From: Desulfobulbus elongatus DSM 2908
Lineage (GTDB): Bacteria > Desulfobacterota > Desulfobulbia > Desulfobulbales > Desulfobulbaceae
NCBI RefSeq assembly: GCF_000621145.1
Contig: NZ_JHZB01000026.1
Coordinates: forward strand, 1-54,497
DNA: 54,497 nucleotides
Reading direction: 5' to 3'
Shown in pieces: positions 25,639 to 34,462 of this stretch. The notes under the pieces were generated by a model. That model was given only the letters and a program-made list of their open reading frames with translations, searched no databases and was not told the DNA's origin. Positions within the stretch are counted from its first letter, which is position 1. The number at the start of each line of letters is the position of its first letter. The position numbers were made by a program, and so were the translations under genes.

Positions 25639-26531
25639 GGGGCGGGATCGGCAGGAGAGGGTTGGTCGGATGCGTCATCCTGGGCGGTCACCACCAGGAC
25701 AGCGCAGTGCGCCTGGCCGATGACATGCTCGGTGACATGCCCCTTGAGCAGCTTGGCGAGCCCGCTCCTGCCGGGACCGCCGAGGAGGATCATGTCCACC
25801 TGCCGCCCCTCTGCCGCCCGCAGGATGGCCTCGGCCGGATCGCCCACCTCGACAAGCGGCTCGCACGAAACGGGCAACTCCTCCCGAAGGGACTGGGCAC
25901 AGATCGCGGCCGCCAGGACTTCGGTCCGGGAGCGCTGCTCCTCGCGCCCCGCCACGGCCATGACCGTTATTTGCTGGAGCGTGGGACAGGCGCGGCCCAG
26001 GCTCAGGGCCTCCTGCGCCGCGCGCCGGCCGTTCGGGGAATCGTCCACCGCCACCAGAATGTGCGTGCCGGCAAGGCTGCACTCTTTCGGCACCACCAAA
26101 ACCCGCGGGAACCCCTGGGCGATCACCGCCGTGGTTCTCTTGCCCACCAGCCGCGACCACCGGCCGACCTTGCCGCGACGGCCCATGAGGATGACATCGG
26201 CCTGCCGCAGGCGGGCCTGTTCGACCAGGGTTTTCTCCGGCCTGCTGGAGCCGACCACCACGATCTCCAGTTCCACGCCGCTGTCATCGGCCAGGGTACG
26301 GATGCGGTCAAAATGCGGGGCCAGTTCTTCCCTGCCCTGCCGGACGGCAAAATTGGCGGCGCCGATCGATTCGGTCTGGGTGAAAACCACATGCAGGACG
26401 ATCACCTTGGCCCGGCAGGCCCGGCCGAAAAAAATGGCCTCCCGGATGGCCCCCTCGCTGAAACGGGAACCATCGGTGGCCAGCAGCAGGGTTTTGGCCT
26501 CGCCGAGCAGGCTGGCGGCAGAGTTGTCCAT
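25635..26531 (-). CDS. Tandem-domain universal stress protein
   Basis: A 298-residue protein with two Usp domains (about 10-145 and 150-290). Each begins with a KTLLLATDGS- or HILVAVDDSP-type strand and contains a nucleotide-loop region (MGRRGKVGRWSRLVG; LGGPGRSGLAKLLKG). Usp proteins bind ATP or AMP and adjust physiology under stress; here the overlap with the SulP gene suggests that it regulates or senses anion transport. ATG 26531 is chosen because GAGGA lies 7 nt upstream; the open frame runs to 26567. Confidence 0.88.
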   Translation of the reverse strand: MDNSAASLLGEAKTLLLATDGSRFSEGAIREAIFFGRACRAKVIVLHVVFTQTESIGAANFAVRQGREELAPHFDRIRTLADDSGVELEIVVVGSSRPEKTLVEQARLRQADVILMGRRGKVGRWSRLVGKRTTAVIAQGFPRVLVVPKECSLAGTHILVAVDDSPNGRRAAQEALSLGRACPTLQQITVMAVAGREEQRSRTEVLAAAICAQSLREELPVSCEPLVEVGDPAEAILRAAEGRQVDMILLGGPGRSGLAKLLKGHVTEHVIGQAHCAVLVVTAQDDASDQPSPADPAP

Positions 26532-26700
26532 GGCTGGTCCTCGGATGGGATGGAAACGTTCTGTCAATCATTACCATTCTTGCGCCAGCGAAACAAGCAA
26601 ACCTTCGGCACCTCCTGCGCCCGCCTACCGCCGGTCCGCATCTCGCCGGTACCGTGACGGGGCCCATCGCCCCGGTTTTCTCCCGCAGGCCACATTCCCC

Positions 26701-26730
26701 TTGACACGTTATAGACGACCGGTCTATTAT
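26701..26730 (+). promoter_or_regulatory. TetR gene promoter with operator
   Basis: TTGACA (26701-26706), an 18-bp spacer and TATTAT (26725-26730), directly before the TetR start at 26737. The imperfect palindrome TAGACGACCGGTCTA (26712-26726) lies in the spacer, where a repressor would block polymerase. The same site recurs at 27363. Confidence 0.7.
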
Positions 26731-26736
26731 ACCACC

Positions 26737-27315
26737 ATGCCAACGACCACCCGCGAACATATCCTGGCCTGCGGCGGCCGGATCGTCCACCACAAGGGGT
26801 TCACCGCCACCGGCTTGCAGGAGATCCTCCAGGCGGCCGGCGTGCCCAAGGGGTCTTTTTATTTTTATTTCAAGAGCAAGGAAGAATTTGGCTTGGCCCT
26901 GGTGGACCACTACCAGAACGGGTTCGCGGCCCAGGTGCGCCCCATCCTCACGGATATGGACAAGCCGCCGCTGGAACGGCTGGCCAACTTCTTTCTCTGG
27001 TTCCGCAACCATTTCGAGCAGGAAGGATTCATCAAGGGCTGCCCCATCGGCAATCTCGTCCAAGAGATGGGCGATGTCAATCCCGCCTTCCGGGAGAAGC
27101 TCAACCATTCCCTGGAAGGCCTGGCCCGCTTCATCGCCCGGCTGCTGCAGGAGGCCGGGGAACGGGGCGAACTGCCCGCGCGCCTCGAACCCGAGGCCAC
27201 GGCGCGCTACATCCTTTCCGCTTGGCAGGGCGCCCTGATCCGGATGAAGGCCGTGGCCGGCCCCGAACCGCTGGACACCTTCCAACACATGACCTTTGCA
27301 GTTTTGTTGACGTAA
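26737..27315 (+). CDS. TetR-family repressor
   Basis: A 192-residue regulator. The N-terminal helix-turn-helix is in HHKGFTATGLQEILQAAGVPKGSFYFYFKSKEEF; the C-terminal ligand domain includes GCPIGNLVQEMGDVNPAFR, typical of the AcuR/NemR/YxaF-like TetR group that responds to electrophiles. The sites TAGACGACC(G/A)GTCTA in its own promoter and before the next gene suggest autorepression and control of the AhpD-like gene. The start ATG is only a few bases after the -10 box, so the transcript is nearly leaderless. Confidence 0.9.
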   Translation: MPTTTREHILACGGRIVHHKGFTATGLQEILQAAGVPKGSFYFYFKSKEEFGLALVDHYQNGFAAQVRPILTDMDKPPLERLANFFLWFRNHFEQEGFIKGCPIGNLVQEMGDVNPAFREKLNHSLEGLARFIARLLQEAGERGELPARLEPEATARYILSAWQGALIRMKAVAGPEPLDTFQHMTFAVLLT

Positions 27316-27362
27316 CGATCCGTGCGTCCGCGTGCCCCCTGATGGGGCATGCACCCCTAACC

Positions 27363-27377
27363 TAGACGACCAGTCTA
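27363..27377 (+). promoter_or_regulatory. Second TetR operator
   Basis: TAGACGACCAGTCTA differs by one base from the site at 26712-26726. It lies 18 bp before the AhpD-like start codon, just before a CAGGAG ribosome site. Confidence 0.7.
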
Positions 27378-27395
27378 CTACCAGGAGAAAACCCC

Positions 27396-27935
27396 ATGTT
27401 TGTGCTTGCGTACCAAACCCCGGAACAGGCGACCGGAGCAGTGGCAGAAACCTACGACATCTTCAAACAGAGGCGCAGCCCGGTGCCGGCACCGTTGCTG
27501 CTGATGAGCACCAGTCCGGGCCTGTTCGAGGTCTTCTTTGCCCAGATCTCGTACTTCATGCGCCACGAGGCGCTCAGCTTTCCCCTGCTGGCCGCCATCC
27601 GCTTCCTTGCCGCACAGCAGGTCTGTTTCGACCACTGCGTCAATCTCAACAAAACCTGGCTGAGCAAGACCGGGCTGTTGGCAGAGGACTTGGACGATCT
27701 CGCCGCCGGCCGGCAGGTGGCAGCTTTCAGCGAGGCCGAAAATGCGCTCCTGGCCACGGTGGCTAGGGTGCTGCGCCGGGAGAAGATCGGCGAGGACGAG
27801 GTGCAGCGCCTCCGCGCCCTCGGCTGGCGGGACAGCGACATCCTCGACGCCTGCGCCCAGGGGACCAACATGCTGGGCATGTCCTGCCTGTTCGAGGCGT
27901 TCAGCAAACAGGCGGGAGAGCGGCATCCCGCCTGA
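27396..27935 (+). CDS. AhpD-like carboxymuconolactone decarboxylase-family protein
   Basis: A 179-residue all-helical protein of the CMD/AhpD fold. The redox motif region reads AAQQVCFDHCVNLN. In AhpD-like proteins the two cysteines are usually C-x2-C followed by His; here they are C-x3-C, so the redox function may differ. A peroxidase-reductant or electrophile-detoxifying role is likely from the family and from control by the upstream TetR protein through the operator at 27363. CAGGAG precedes ATG 27396. It converges on creA. Confidence 0.75.
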   Translation: MFVLAYQTPEQATGAVAETYDIFKQRRSPVPAPLLLMSTSPGLFEVFFAQISYFMRHEALSFPLLAAIRFLAAQQVCFDHCVNLNKTWLSKTGLLAEDLDDLAAGRQVAAFSEAENALLATVARVLRREKIGEDEVQRLRALGWRDSDILDACAQGTNMLGMSCLFEAFSKQAGERHPA

Positions 27936-27951
27936 ACCGGACGGGCGGCGC

Positions 27952-28458
27952 TCAGTTGCCCGGCACCGCCACGGCGCCGCCCTGGATCGCCTGGGTCAGG
28001 GCAATGGTGGAGATGGAATTTTTCGGCGAGCCCTCGATGATCCGGTCGCTGTAGGTGAGGTAGATCAGGGTGGAGCGCTTCTTGTCGTAGAAGCGCACCA
28101 CCTGGACCTTCTTGAAGATCAGCGAGGCCGATTTCTTGAAAACCTCCTTGCCGTCGTCCTTGCCCGAGGCCACCCGCTCCGGCAGCGTGATCGGCCCGGT
28201 CTGGCGGCAGGAGATCGAGGCGTCCGAGGTATCCTCGGCTACCCCGAAGGTCCCCTTGATGCCGCCGGTCCTGGCCCGGCTGACATAGCAGGTGGCGCCG
28301 CCGATGTCCGGGTCGTCGAAGGCCTCGATCACAATCTTGTCGTTGGCGCCGACAAACTTGAAGGTGGTGCTGACCTCGCCGATCTCCTCGGCGGCAACGG
28401 TTGTCGCGGCCAGCAGCAGCACGCCGCAGCCCAGGGCGGCCAGCCGTTTGTTCCGCAT
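27952..28458 (-). CDS. creA: CreA family protein
   Basis: A 168-residue exported protein of the CreA family. The N-terminal signal sequence is [22 protein letters not shown]; the mature part has [33 protein letters not shown] and [12 protein letters not shown], which are diagnostic of CreA. The family function is not known. ATG 28458 is chosen because AAGGAG lies upstream. It starts 5 bp after the leuA stop, so it is probably cotranscribed with leuA. Confidence 0.92.
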   Translation of the reverse strand: MRNKRLAALGCGVLLLAATTVAAEEIGEVSTTFKFVGANDKIVIEAFDDPDIGGATCYVSRARTGGIKGTFGVAEDTSDASISCRQTGPITLPERVASGKDDGKEVFKKSASLIFKKVQVVRFYDKKRSTLIYLTYSDRIIEGSPKNSISTIALTQAIQGGAVAVPGN

Positions 28459-28463
28459 ATCTT

Positions 28464-30161
28464 CTACTCCTTCTTCTTTGTTTTGGCCGCCGAACGGTTC
28501 AGGGCGCTGAGCAGCGACTTGATCGAGGCGACAATGATGTCGGTATCCACGCCGGCACCCCACCAGCTTTCGTCGTCCTGATCGAGAATCTCGATGTAGC
28601 TCACCGCCTTGGCGGAACTGCCGCGGGTCAGGGCGTGCTCGTGGTAGGAGTGGAGGACGAACCGCAGGCCCAGGCCGTCACGCAGGGCGGTGCAGAAGGC
28701 GTCCAGCGGGCCGTTGCCCGCAGCGCTGATAGTCTGTTCCTCGCCCCTGGCCACCACCACCGCCTCGATTTCCGCCACCGAGCTCTCCTCGTCCTTCTCG
28801 AAGTGTCGCTTGAGCACGTTGAAGGATTTCAGGGAATAGCCGTTGGTGTTGAACAGGTATTCCTTCTCGAAGGTGTGCAAGACCATCTCCGGGGTCAGCT
28901 CGTCGCCATAGGCGTCCGACACCTCCTGAATGACCCGGCCGAAGCCCGGATGCATGTCCTTGGGCAGCTTGAAGCCGAACTCGTGGTCCATGATGTAGGC
29001 CACCCCGCCCTTGCCCGACTGGCTGTTGATCCGGATGATCGATTCGTAGGTGCGGCCGACATCCTGCGGGTCGATCGGCAGGTAGGGCACCTCCCACAGA
29101 CCGCTCTGGGTCAGTTCGATGGCGGTCATCCCCTTGTTGATCGCATCCTGGTGCGAACCGGAAAAGGCGGTGTACACCAGCTCGCCGGCATAAGGATGGC
29201 GCGGATGCACCTTCAGTTTGGTGCAGCGCTCGTAGACGTTGATCACCTTGTTGATCCGCGAGAAATCGAGCTTGGGATCCACGCCCTGAGTGAACATGTT
29301 GAGTGCCAGGGTGACAATGTCGACGTTGCCGGTGCGCTCGCCGTTGCCGAACAGGGTGCCCTCCACCCGATCGGCGCCGGCCATCAGGGCCAGCTCGGTG
29401 GCGGCCACCGCCTCGCCCCGGTCGTTGTGGGCGTGCAGGCTGATCACCGCGCAGTCGCGGTTTTTCATGTGCCGGCAGAACCACTCGATCTGGTCGGCAT
29501 AGATGTTCGGGGTCGACATCTCCACCGTGGCCGGCAGGTTGATGATCACCGGGTTGTCCGGCGTCGGTTCCCAGATATCCATGATCGCATCGCAGATCTC
29601 CAGGGCGAAATCGAGTTCGGTGCCGGTGAAGCTCTCCGGCGAGTATTCGTAGCGGATCTTGGTCTCGGTTTGCGCCGCCTGCTCGCGGATCAGCCGCGCT
29701 CCGGCCACGCCCAACTCGACGATCTCCCGCCGTCCCTTCTTGAACACCACGTCCCGTTGCAGGGTCGAGGTGGAATTGTAGAGATGGACGATCGCCTCGC
29801 ACGCGCCGTGCAGCGCGGCAAAGGATTTTTTGATCAGATGCTCGCGGGCCTGGGTCAGCACCTGGGGCACCACATCGCCGGGGATGTGCTTGCCGTCGAT
29901 CAGCAGGCGAAGAAAATCGTATTCGATCTGCGAGGCCGAGGGGAAGCCGATCTCGATCTCCTTGAAGCCGATCCGGATCAGGAGCTGAAACATCTCCAGC
30001 TTCTCCTCCAGGTTCATGGGCTGGATGAGGGCCTGATTGCCGTCGCGCAAATCGACGCTGCACCAGACCGGCGCCTTGGTGATCACCTGATCGGGCCAGG
30101 TGCGGTCCGTCAGCCGCACCGGCGGATAGGGACGATATTTCTTGAAGTTTTGCTGCTCCAT
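28464..30161 (-). CDS. leuA: 2-isopropylmalate synthase (long form)
   Basis: A 565-residue enzyme that condenses acetyl-CoA with 2-oxoisovalerate, the first step of leucine synthesis. [13 protein letters not shown] carries the metal-binding Asp and catalytic Arg of the HMG-like TIM barrel; [19 protein letters not shown] carries the metal-binding histidines. The C-terminal domain (about 430-550) is the LeuA leucine-binding regulatory domain. Length and the LRDGNQAL variant identify the long type found in actinobacteria and some proteobacteria. GGAG precedes ATG 30161. It is controlled by the attenuator at 30182-30378. Confidence 0.96.
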   Translation of the reverse strand: MEQQNFKKYRPYPPVRLTDRTWPDQVITKAPVWCSVDLRDGNQALIQPMNLEEKLEMFQLLIRIGFKEIEIGFPSASQIEYDFLRLLIDGKHIPGDVVPQVLTQAREHLIKKSFAALHGACEAIVHLYNSTSTLQRDVVFKKGRREIVELGVAGARLIREQAAQTETKIRYEYSPESFTGTELDFALEICDAIMDIWEPTPDNPVIINLPATVEMSTPNIYADQIEWFCRHMKNRDCAVISLHAHNDRGEAVAATELALMAGADRVEGTLFGNGERTGNVDIVTLALNMFTQGVDPKLDFSRINKVINVYERCTKLKVHPRHPYAGELVYTAFSGSHQDAINKGMTAIELTQSGLWEVPYLPIDPQDVGRTYESIIRINSQSGKGGVAYIMDHEFGFKLPKDMHPGFGRVIQEVSDAYGDELTPEMVLHTFEKEYLFNTNGYSLKSFNVLKRHFEKDEESSVAEIEAVVVARGEEQTISAAGNGPLDAFCTALRDGLGLRFVLHSYHEHALTRGSSAKAVSYIEILDQDDESWWGAGVDTDIIVASIKSLLSALNRSAAKTKKKE

Positions 30162-30181
30162 GTTTTCTCCTGGTCTCGGTC

Positions 30182-30216
30182 AAAAAAAAAGCCACGGTTT
30201 TTTCAACCGTGGCTTT
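30182..30216 (-). terminator. leuA attenuator terminator
   Basis: On the minus strand AAAGCCACGGTT (30216-30205) pairs with AACCGTGGCTTT (30199-30188) over 12 bp with a 5-nt loop, then a run of T to 30182. Its 5' arm (with the first loop G) is fully complementary over 10 bases to leader positions 30273-30264 (CAACCGTGGC), which is the alternative antiterminator pairing. Confidence 0.92.
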
Positions 30217-30241
30217 GCGGGTTCAGATTGTGAGCGGCCCG

Positions 30242-30322
30242 TCAGGACACACCCTCCTCCCCTGCCACGGTTGGTCCGTGCAGTCGGCTCAGGAGAAGAA
30301 GGAGAGCGAGGATGTGGGTCAT
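30242..30322 (-). CDS. leuL: leuA leader peptide
   Basis: A 26-residue leader peptide starting MTHILALLLLLSRLHG and ending at TGA 30244-30242. It has seven leucines, six of them within the first eleven residues (codons 30310-30290). A ribosome stalled there leaves 30273-30264 free to pair with the 5' arm of the terminator, allowing leuA expression; one that reaches the stop covers that strand and termination follows. A possible earlier in-frame ATG at 30352 overlaps the -10 box and would be outside the transcript, so ATG 30322 is chosen. Confidence 0.85.
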   Translation of the reverse strand: MTHILALLLLLSRLHGPTVAGEEGVS

Positions 30323-30350
30323 GTTCAGGCCTGTCTGTTGAATTTCTGTC

Positions 30351-30378
30351 ATAGTAAAACCCCGGACATATTTGTCAA
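30351..30378 (-). promoter_or_regulatory. leuA promoter
   Basis: On the minus strand TTGACA (30378-30373), a 16-bp spacer and TACTAT (30356-30351) form a strong sigma-70 promoter, with transcription expected near 30344, about 22 nt before the leader peptide. Confidence 0.8.
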
Positions 30379-30408
30379 GCGGGAAAATAGACGGTATCTG
30401 ACCGCCGG

Positions 30409-31425
30409 TCACATTTCTCCGCGGAGGAATTTTTCCGCCAGATCGACGTCGCGCTTGGCGCCGATGATCAGAGGCACGCGCTGGTGCAGCTTCGCCGGTT
30501 CGATGTCGAGAATGCGCCGGCCGTCGTCGGTGATCGCCCGGCCGCCGGCCTGTTCGACGATCATCGCCAGCGGCGCGGCCTCGTAGAGGAGCCGCAGCTT
30601 GCCTTCGGATTTTTCGCCGCTTTTCTTGTCGCGGGTGTAGAGAAAAATACCGCCCTTGATCAGGTTCCGGTGAAAATCGGCCACCAGCGAGCCGATATAG
30701 CGCAGGCTGTAGGCCCCCTTGCCGCCGTCGGCCGTTTTCAGATAGTCGATGAAGCGGCGGGTGGAGTCGAACCAGTGGTTGGCGTAGGCCTCGTTGACGC
30801 TGTAGTAGAGCGAAGTCTCCGGAATCCTGATGTCGGGGTGGGAAAGAAAGAATTCGCCGACGCTCGGATCGAGGGTAAAACCGTGCACCCCGGAACCGGT
30901 GGTGTAGACCATCACCGTGGAGGAACCGTAGATGATGTAGCCGGCCGCCACCTGCCGGCTGCCCTTTTGCAGCAGATCGCCGACATCGCCCTGGCCGGAG
31001 GGACTGAGGCGCCGATGGATGGAGAAGATGGTGCCGATGGAGACGTTGACGTCGATGTTGGAGGAGCCGTCGAGCGGATCGAAGGCGATGGTGTAGTTGC
31101 CCTCGTAGCCGTCGAGCACCGGGATGATGCCGTCGTCCTCCTCCGAGGCCATGACGCAGACGTGGCCGCACTGCTCCATCCGCCGCTTGATGGTCTGGTT
31201 GGCGAACACGTCGAGCTTCTGCACGTTCTCGCCCTGGATGTTGGTCCGGCCCGACTGGCCGAGGATATCGGCCAGACCGGCCATGTTGACCTCGGCGCTG
31301 ATGATCTTGCCGGCCACCACCAGATCGTTGAGCAGGCCGGTCAGTTCGCCGGTGGCCTCCGGATGGAGCCGTTGGTCGTCCATGATCTGCCGGCTGACGG
31401 TGATTCCCTTTCTTTTGGCAAGCAT
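30409..31425 (-). CDS. fbp: Fructose-1,6-bisphosphatase, class I
   Basis: A 338-residue gluconeogenic enzyme hydrolysing fructose 1,6-bisphosphate to fructose 6-phosphate. VMASEEDDGI and TIAFDPLDGSSNIDVNVSIG carry the metal-binding acidic residues; YIGSLVADFHRNLIKGGIF and GGRAITDDGRRILDIEP complete the active site. GGGAG precedes ATG 31425. It is downstream of pepA on the same strand (57 bp), and the leuA promoter begins immediately after its stop. Confidence 0.96.
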   Translation of the reverse strand: MLAKRKGITVSRQIMDDQRLHPEATGELTGLLNDLVVAGKIISAEVNMAGLADILGQSGRTNIQGENVQKLDVFANQTIKRRMEQCGHVCVMASEEDDGIIPVLDGYEGNYTIAFDPLDGSSNIDVNVSIGTIFSIHRRLSPSGQGDVGDLLQKGSRQVAAGYIIYGSSTVMVYTTGSGVHGFTLDPSVGEFFLSHPDIRIPETSLYYSVNEAYANHWFDSTRRFIDYLKTADGGKGAYSLRYIGSLVADFHRNLIKGGIFLYTRDKKSGEKSEGKLRLLYEAAPLAMIVEQAGGRAITDDGRRILDIEPAKLHQRVPLIIGAKRDVDLAEKFLRGEM

Positions 31426-31482
31426 GCTGTTCTCCCTTTGGCTGTCCTCGACCGGGCCGGGCCGGCGAGAGACGTCTTTTTT

Positions 31483-33042
31483 TTATTGATTCCTGTCGGC
31501 GGCCGGGATCGGTCGCCATTGGCTCAGGCACTCGACCAGGGTGCGGACCCCGGTGCCCGAAGGCCCCTTGGGAATGTACGATTTCTCGGTGAAATCCCAG
31601 GCCGTGCCGGCGATGTCGAGATGGGCCCAGGGGGTGTCGCCGACAAACTCCTCAAGGTAGCAGGCGGCGGTGATACCGCCGCCGCTGCGGTCGCTGCCGG
31701 CGTTTTTGATGTCGGCGATCCGGGAATCCATCTGCTTGCGGTATTCGGGCCCCAGCGGCAGCCGCCACACGGGTTCGCCGACCCGGGCACCGGCCGCGAT
31801 CAGCTGCTCGGCCCATGGATCGTTGTTGCTGAGCAGACCGGTATAATGATGGCCCAGGCCGATGATCATCGCGCCGGTCAGGGTGGCCACATCGACCACC
31901 GCCTGGGGTTTGTACGTCTCGATGCCGTATGCCAGGGCATCGGCGAGGATCAGCCGACCCTCGGCATCGGTGTTGATGATCTCCGAGGTCATGCCGCCGT
32001 AATGGCGGATGATGTCGCCCGGCTTGAGCGCCGCCGGGCCGGACAGGTTCTCGGTGGTCGGCACCAGGGCCACCACGTTCACCCCCGCCACCCCGATCTC
32101 GGCGATGGCCTGCATGGCGGCGAGCACCGCCGCGCCGCCGCACATGTCGTATTTCATATCCTCCATGCCGGCCGGCGGTTTGGCGCTGATGCCGCCGGAA
32201 TCGAAGGTCAGGCCCTTGCCCACCAAAAGGACGGTCGGGTACTTTTTGTTGGTCCTGTATTCGAGGATCACCAGAAACGGTGGCTGGGCCGAGCCCTGAT
32301 TGACCCCGAGGATGCCGCCCATACGCAGCTTCTGCATGGCCGCCTTGTCGAGGACCGTGCATTTCAGCCGGGTTTTCTTGCCCAGTTTCTTGGCATAGTC
32401 GGCGAACTCGGCCGGAGTCCAGCCGTTGCCGGGCTGATTGGCCATGTCGCGGGCGGCGCAGGTCGCCTCGGCCAGAATCCGCCCGCGCTCCAGGCCCTTG
32501 CCGACCGCGCTGGCGGCCAAGCCGCCGTCGTGCAGGAAAAAACGCTCGACCCGGCCCGGTGCCTTGTCGTCCTTGGGGCGTTTGTACAGATCGAAGCGGT
32601 AGTTGCCCAGCAGCAGCCCTTCGCTCAGGCACTGGGCGATCTCGACCGCATCGAGCAGATACTCCTTGGGCAGAACGACCAGAACCTCCCTGGCCTTCAC
32701 CTCGCAGGCCTGCTTGGCGATGGCGCCACCCGCCAGGCGGAGCCGTTCCCGGCGGCCGTTGACCGCATCGTCGGGTTTGCCCAGGCCGACGAACAGCAGC
32801 CTCTTGGCCTGGATGGCCGGTTGCGCTTCCAAGGCCGCCAAGCTGGGATACAGCAGAAAAACCTGGTCCTTTTCGCCCTTGAAATCGCCGGTTTCCTGGA
32901 CCTTGGCCAAAAGCCGGTTGGCGGCCGCGCCGGACTCGGCGGCCTGGGGGAACCCCTCTTCTATCAAATAAACCAGCAGGTCGCCGGCAAACGTGGATGG
33001 TTCTTGGTCGAACAATGCGATGGTCGTGGTCTGATCGGGCAC
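31483..33042 (-). CDS. pepA: Leucyl aminopeptidase (M17)
   Basis: A 519-residue cytosolic aminopeptidase of the M17 family, probably hexameric with two zinc or manganese ions. Signatures are LVGKGLTFDSGGIS (Lys and Asp), DMCGGAAVLAAM, the M17 pattern NTDAEGRLILADAL and the C-terminal ACYLEEFV and HLDIAGTAW. GTG 33042 is the start, supported by GGAGG about 10 nt upstream. It diverges from the CNNM-type gene and precedes fbp. Confidence 0.95.
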   Translation of the reverse strand: MPDQTTTIALFDQEPSTFAGDLLVYLIEEGFPQAAESGAAANRLLAKVQETGDFKGEKDQVFLLYPSLAALEAQPAIQAKRLLFVGLGKPDDAVNGRRERLRLAGGAIAKQACEVKAREVLVVLPKEYLLDAVEIAQCLSEGLLLGNYRFDLYKRPKDDKAPGRVERFFLHDGGLAASAVGKGLERGRILAEATCAARDMANQPGNGWTPAEFADYAKKLGKKTRLKCTVLDKAAMQKLRMGGILGVNQGSAQPPFLVILEYRTNKKYPTVLLVGKGLTFDSGGISAKPPAGMEDMKYDMCGGAAVLAAMQAIAEIGVAGVNVVALVPTTENLSGPAALKPGDIIRHYGGMTSEIINTDAEGRLILADALAYGIETYKPQAVVDVATLTGAMIIGLGHHYTGLLSNNDPWAEQLIAAGARVGEPVWRLPLGPEYRKQMDSRIADIKNAGSDRSGGGITAACYLEEFVGDTPWAHLDIAGTAWDFTEKSYIPKGPSGTGVRTLVECLSQWRPIPAADRNQ

Positions 33043-33078
33043 AGAATCTGTCCCTCCCCGGACGAATGGCGGAATGTT

Positions 33079-33107
33079 TTGAAAAGCAACGGCAACTGAT
33101 TTAATGT
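33079..33107 (+). promoter_or_regulatory. Candidate promoter of the CNNM-type gene
   Basis: TTGAAA (33079-33084), a 17-bp spacer and TAATGT (33102-33107), about 98 bp before the start at 33205, in the AT-rich gap between divergent genes. Confidence 0.4.
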
Positions 33108-33204
33108 AAGTTTTTCATACACTAAACTTGATCCAACCTCAATCGGCAAAACCGCCGGTTGCCGGATTTCTCCACACATACCCCATGGTTCCCGGAGGTT
33201 ACCC

Positions 33205-34239
33205 GTGTTGCTGGTCTTCATCCTCGCCGTGAGCACCGCCCTGCTGGTGTCCACCACCTGCTCGCTGTTCGAGGCCATTCTTCTTTCCCTGTCGGCGGCG
33301 CAGGTCGAACTGATGACCGAGACCCACCCCCGTCAGGCCGAGGCCATGAGACGGCTCAAGGAAAATATCGAGCAGCCGATCACCGCCATCCTCACCCTCA
33401 ACACCGTGGCGCACACCATCGGCGCCTCAGTGGCCGGTGCCGCGGCGGTCGCCCTGTTCGGCCATGACGGCCTCATCTGGTTCTCCCTGATCTTCACCCT
33501 GGCCATCCTGCTGTTCACCGAGGTGGTGCCCAAAACCATCGGCGTCACCTTTGCCCGGCAGTTGGGGCCGCACATCGTCACGCCGCTGCGCTTCATGATC
33601 GCGGTGCTGCTCCCGCTGATCTGGCTGGCGCAACAGATGACCCGTCTGGTGCCCAACAGCCACAAATCCCAGCAGATCTCGGCGGAGGAACTCAAGACCA
33701 TCGCCAGCCTGAGCCGGAAGTCCGGCGAGATCGAGGCCGACCAGGAAAAGGTGATCGCCAATATCCTCCAGTTGGGCGAAAAGACCGTGCGCCAGGTCAT
33801 GACTCCGCGCACCGTCACCTTTTCCGCCCCTCAATCGCTGACCATCAAGGAGGCGGCCCGCCTGGAGGGCAAATGGCGGATGCACAGCCGGGTGCCGGTA
33901 TACGACGGCGAACCCGACAAGGTGGTGGGGATCGTGCTCAGCCAGGATGTGCTCATGGCGGCGGCCGTCGGCCAGGATACGCTCAAACTCTCGCAGATCA
34001 TGCGGCCGGTGCACTTTGTGCCGGAAACCGCGCCGCTGGACCGCATATTCGTCGATTTCTTCGAGCGGTATCAGCATCTGTTCGTGGTGGTCGACGAATA
34101 CGGCAGCGTCACCGGGGTGATCAGCATGGAGGATATTCTGGAGGAGATCATCGGCCGGGAGATCGTCGACGAATCCGACAAGGCCCGCAACATGCGGGAA
34201 CTGGCCATGATCAGGAAGAAAAAACTCCATACCGTGTGA
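33205..34239 (+). CDS. CNNM/DUF21 and CBS-domain membrane protein
   Basis: A 344-residue protein. Residues about 1-150 form a DUF21/CNNM transmembrane domain (LEAILLS-type start, LTLNTVAHTIGAS, LLFTEVVPKTIGV). A linker leads to a CBS pair (about 185-320) with VMTPRTVTF, FERYQHLFVVVDEYGSVTGVISMEDILEEIIG. This is the HlyC/CorC class, linked to magnesium or cobalt export. The C-terminal CorC_HlyC domain is absent, giving a short version. GTG 33205 is the start because GGAGG lies 6-7 nt upstream. Confidence 0.88.
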   Translation: MLLVFILAVSTALLVSTTCSLFEAILLSLSAAQVELMTETHPRQAEAMRRLKENIEQPITAILTLNTVAHTIGASVAGAAAVALFGHDGLIWFSLIFTLAILLFTEVVPKTIGVTFARQLGPHIVTPLRFMIAVLLPLIWLAQQMTRLVPNSHKSQQISAEELKTIASLSRKSGEIEADQEKVIANILQLGEKTVRQVMTPRTVTFSAPQSLTIKEAARLEGKWRMHSRVPVYDGEPDKVVGIVLSQDVLMAAAVGQDTLKLSQIMRPVHFVPETAPLDRIFVDFFERYQHLFVVVDEYGSVTGVISMEDILEEIIGREIVDESDKARNMRELAMIRKKKLHTV

Positions 34240-34462
34240 ACGTTCCCGAAAAAGGAGAAGTCATTTTTCAGGCAGAACTGGCGGTCCGCACCATTTCATG
34301 GTAGGGTGCCGCCCAATGTTCCGTCCTTTTCTCAGGAAGAATTTCTCACAGGAATGTTCGGCCCATGCCGTGACGACCGGCACGGGACATTTCCCAGACG
34401 ATTGCACAATTCAACGCCATTTCCCCAATCGTCTTTCTTACCGTCCTTTCAGGGTAGATTCG

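Noticed and set aside
30323..30352. An earlier start (ATG 30352) for the leuA leader peptide
   Set aside because: It overlaps the -10 box, upstream of the predicted transcript start.
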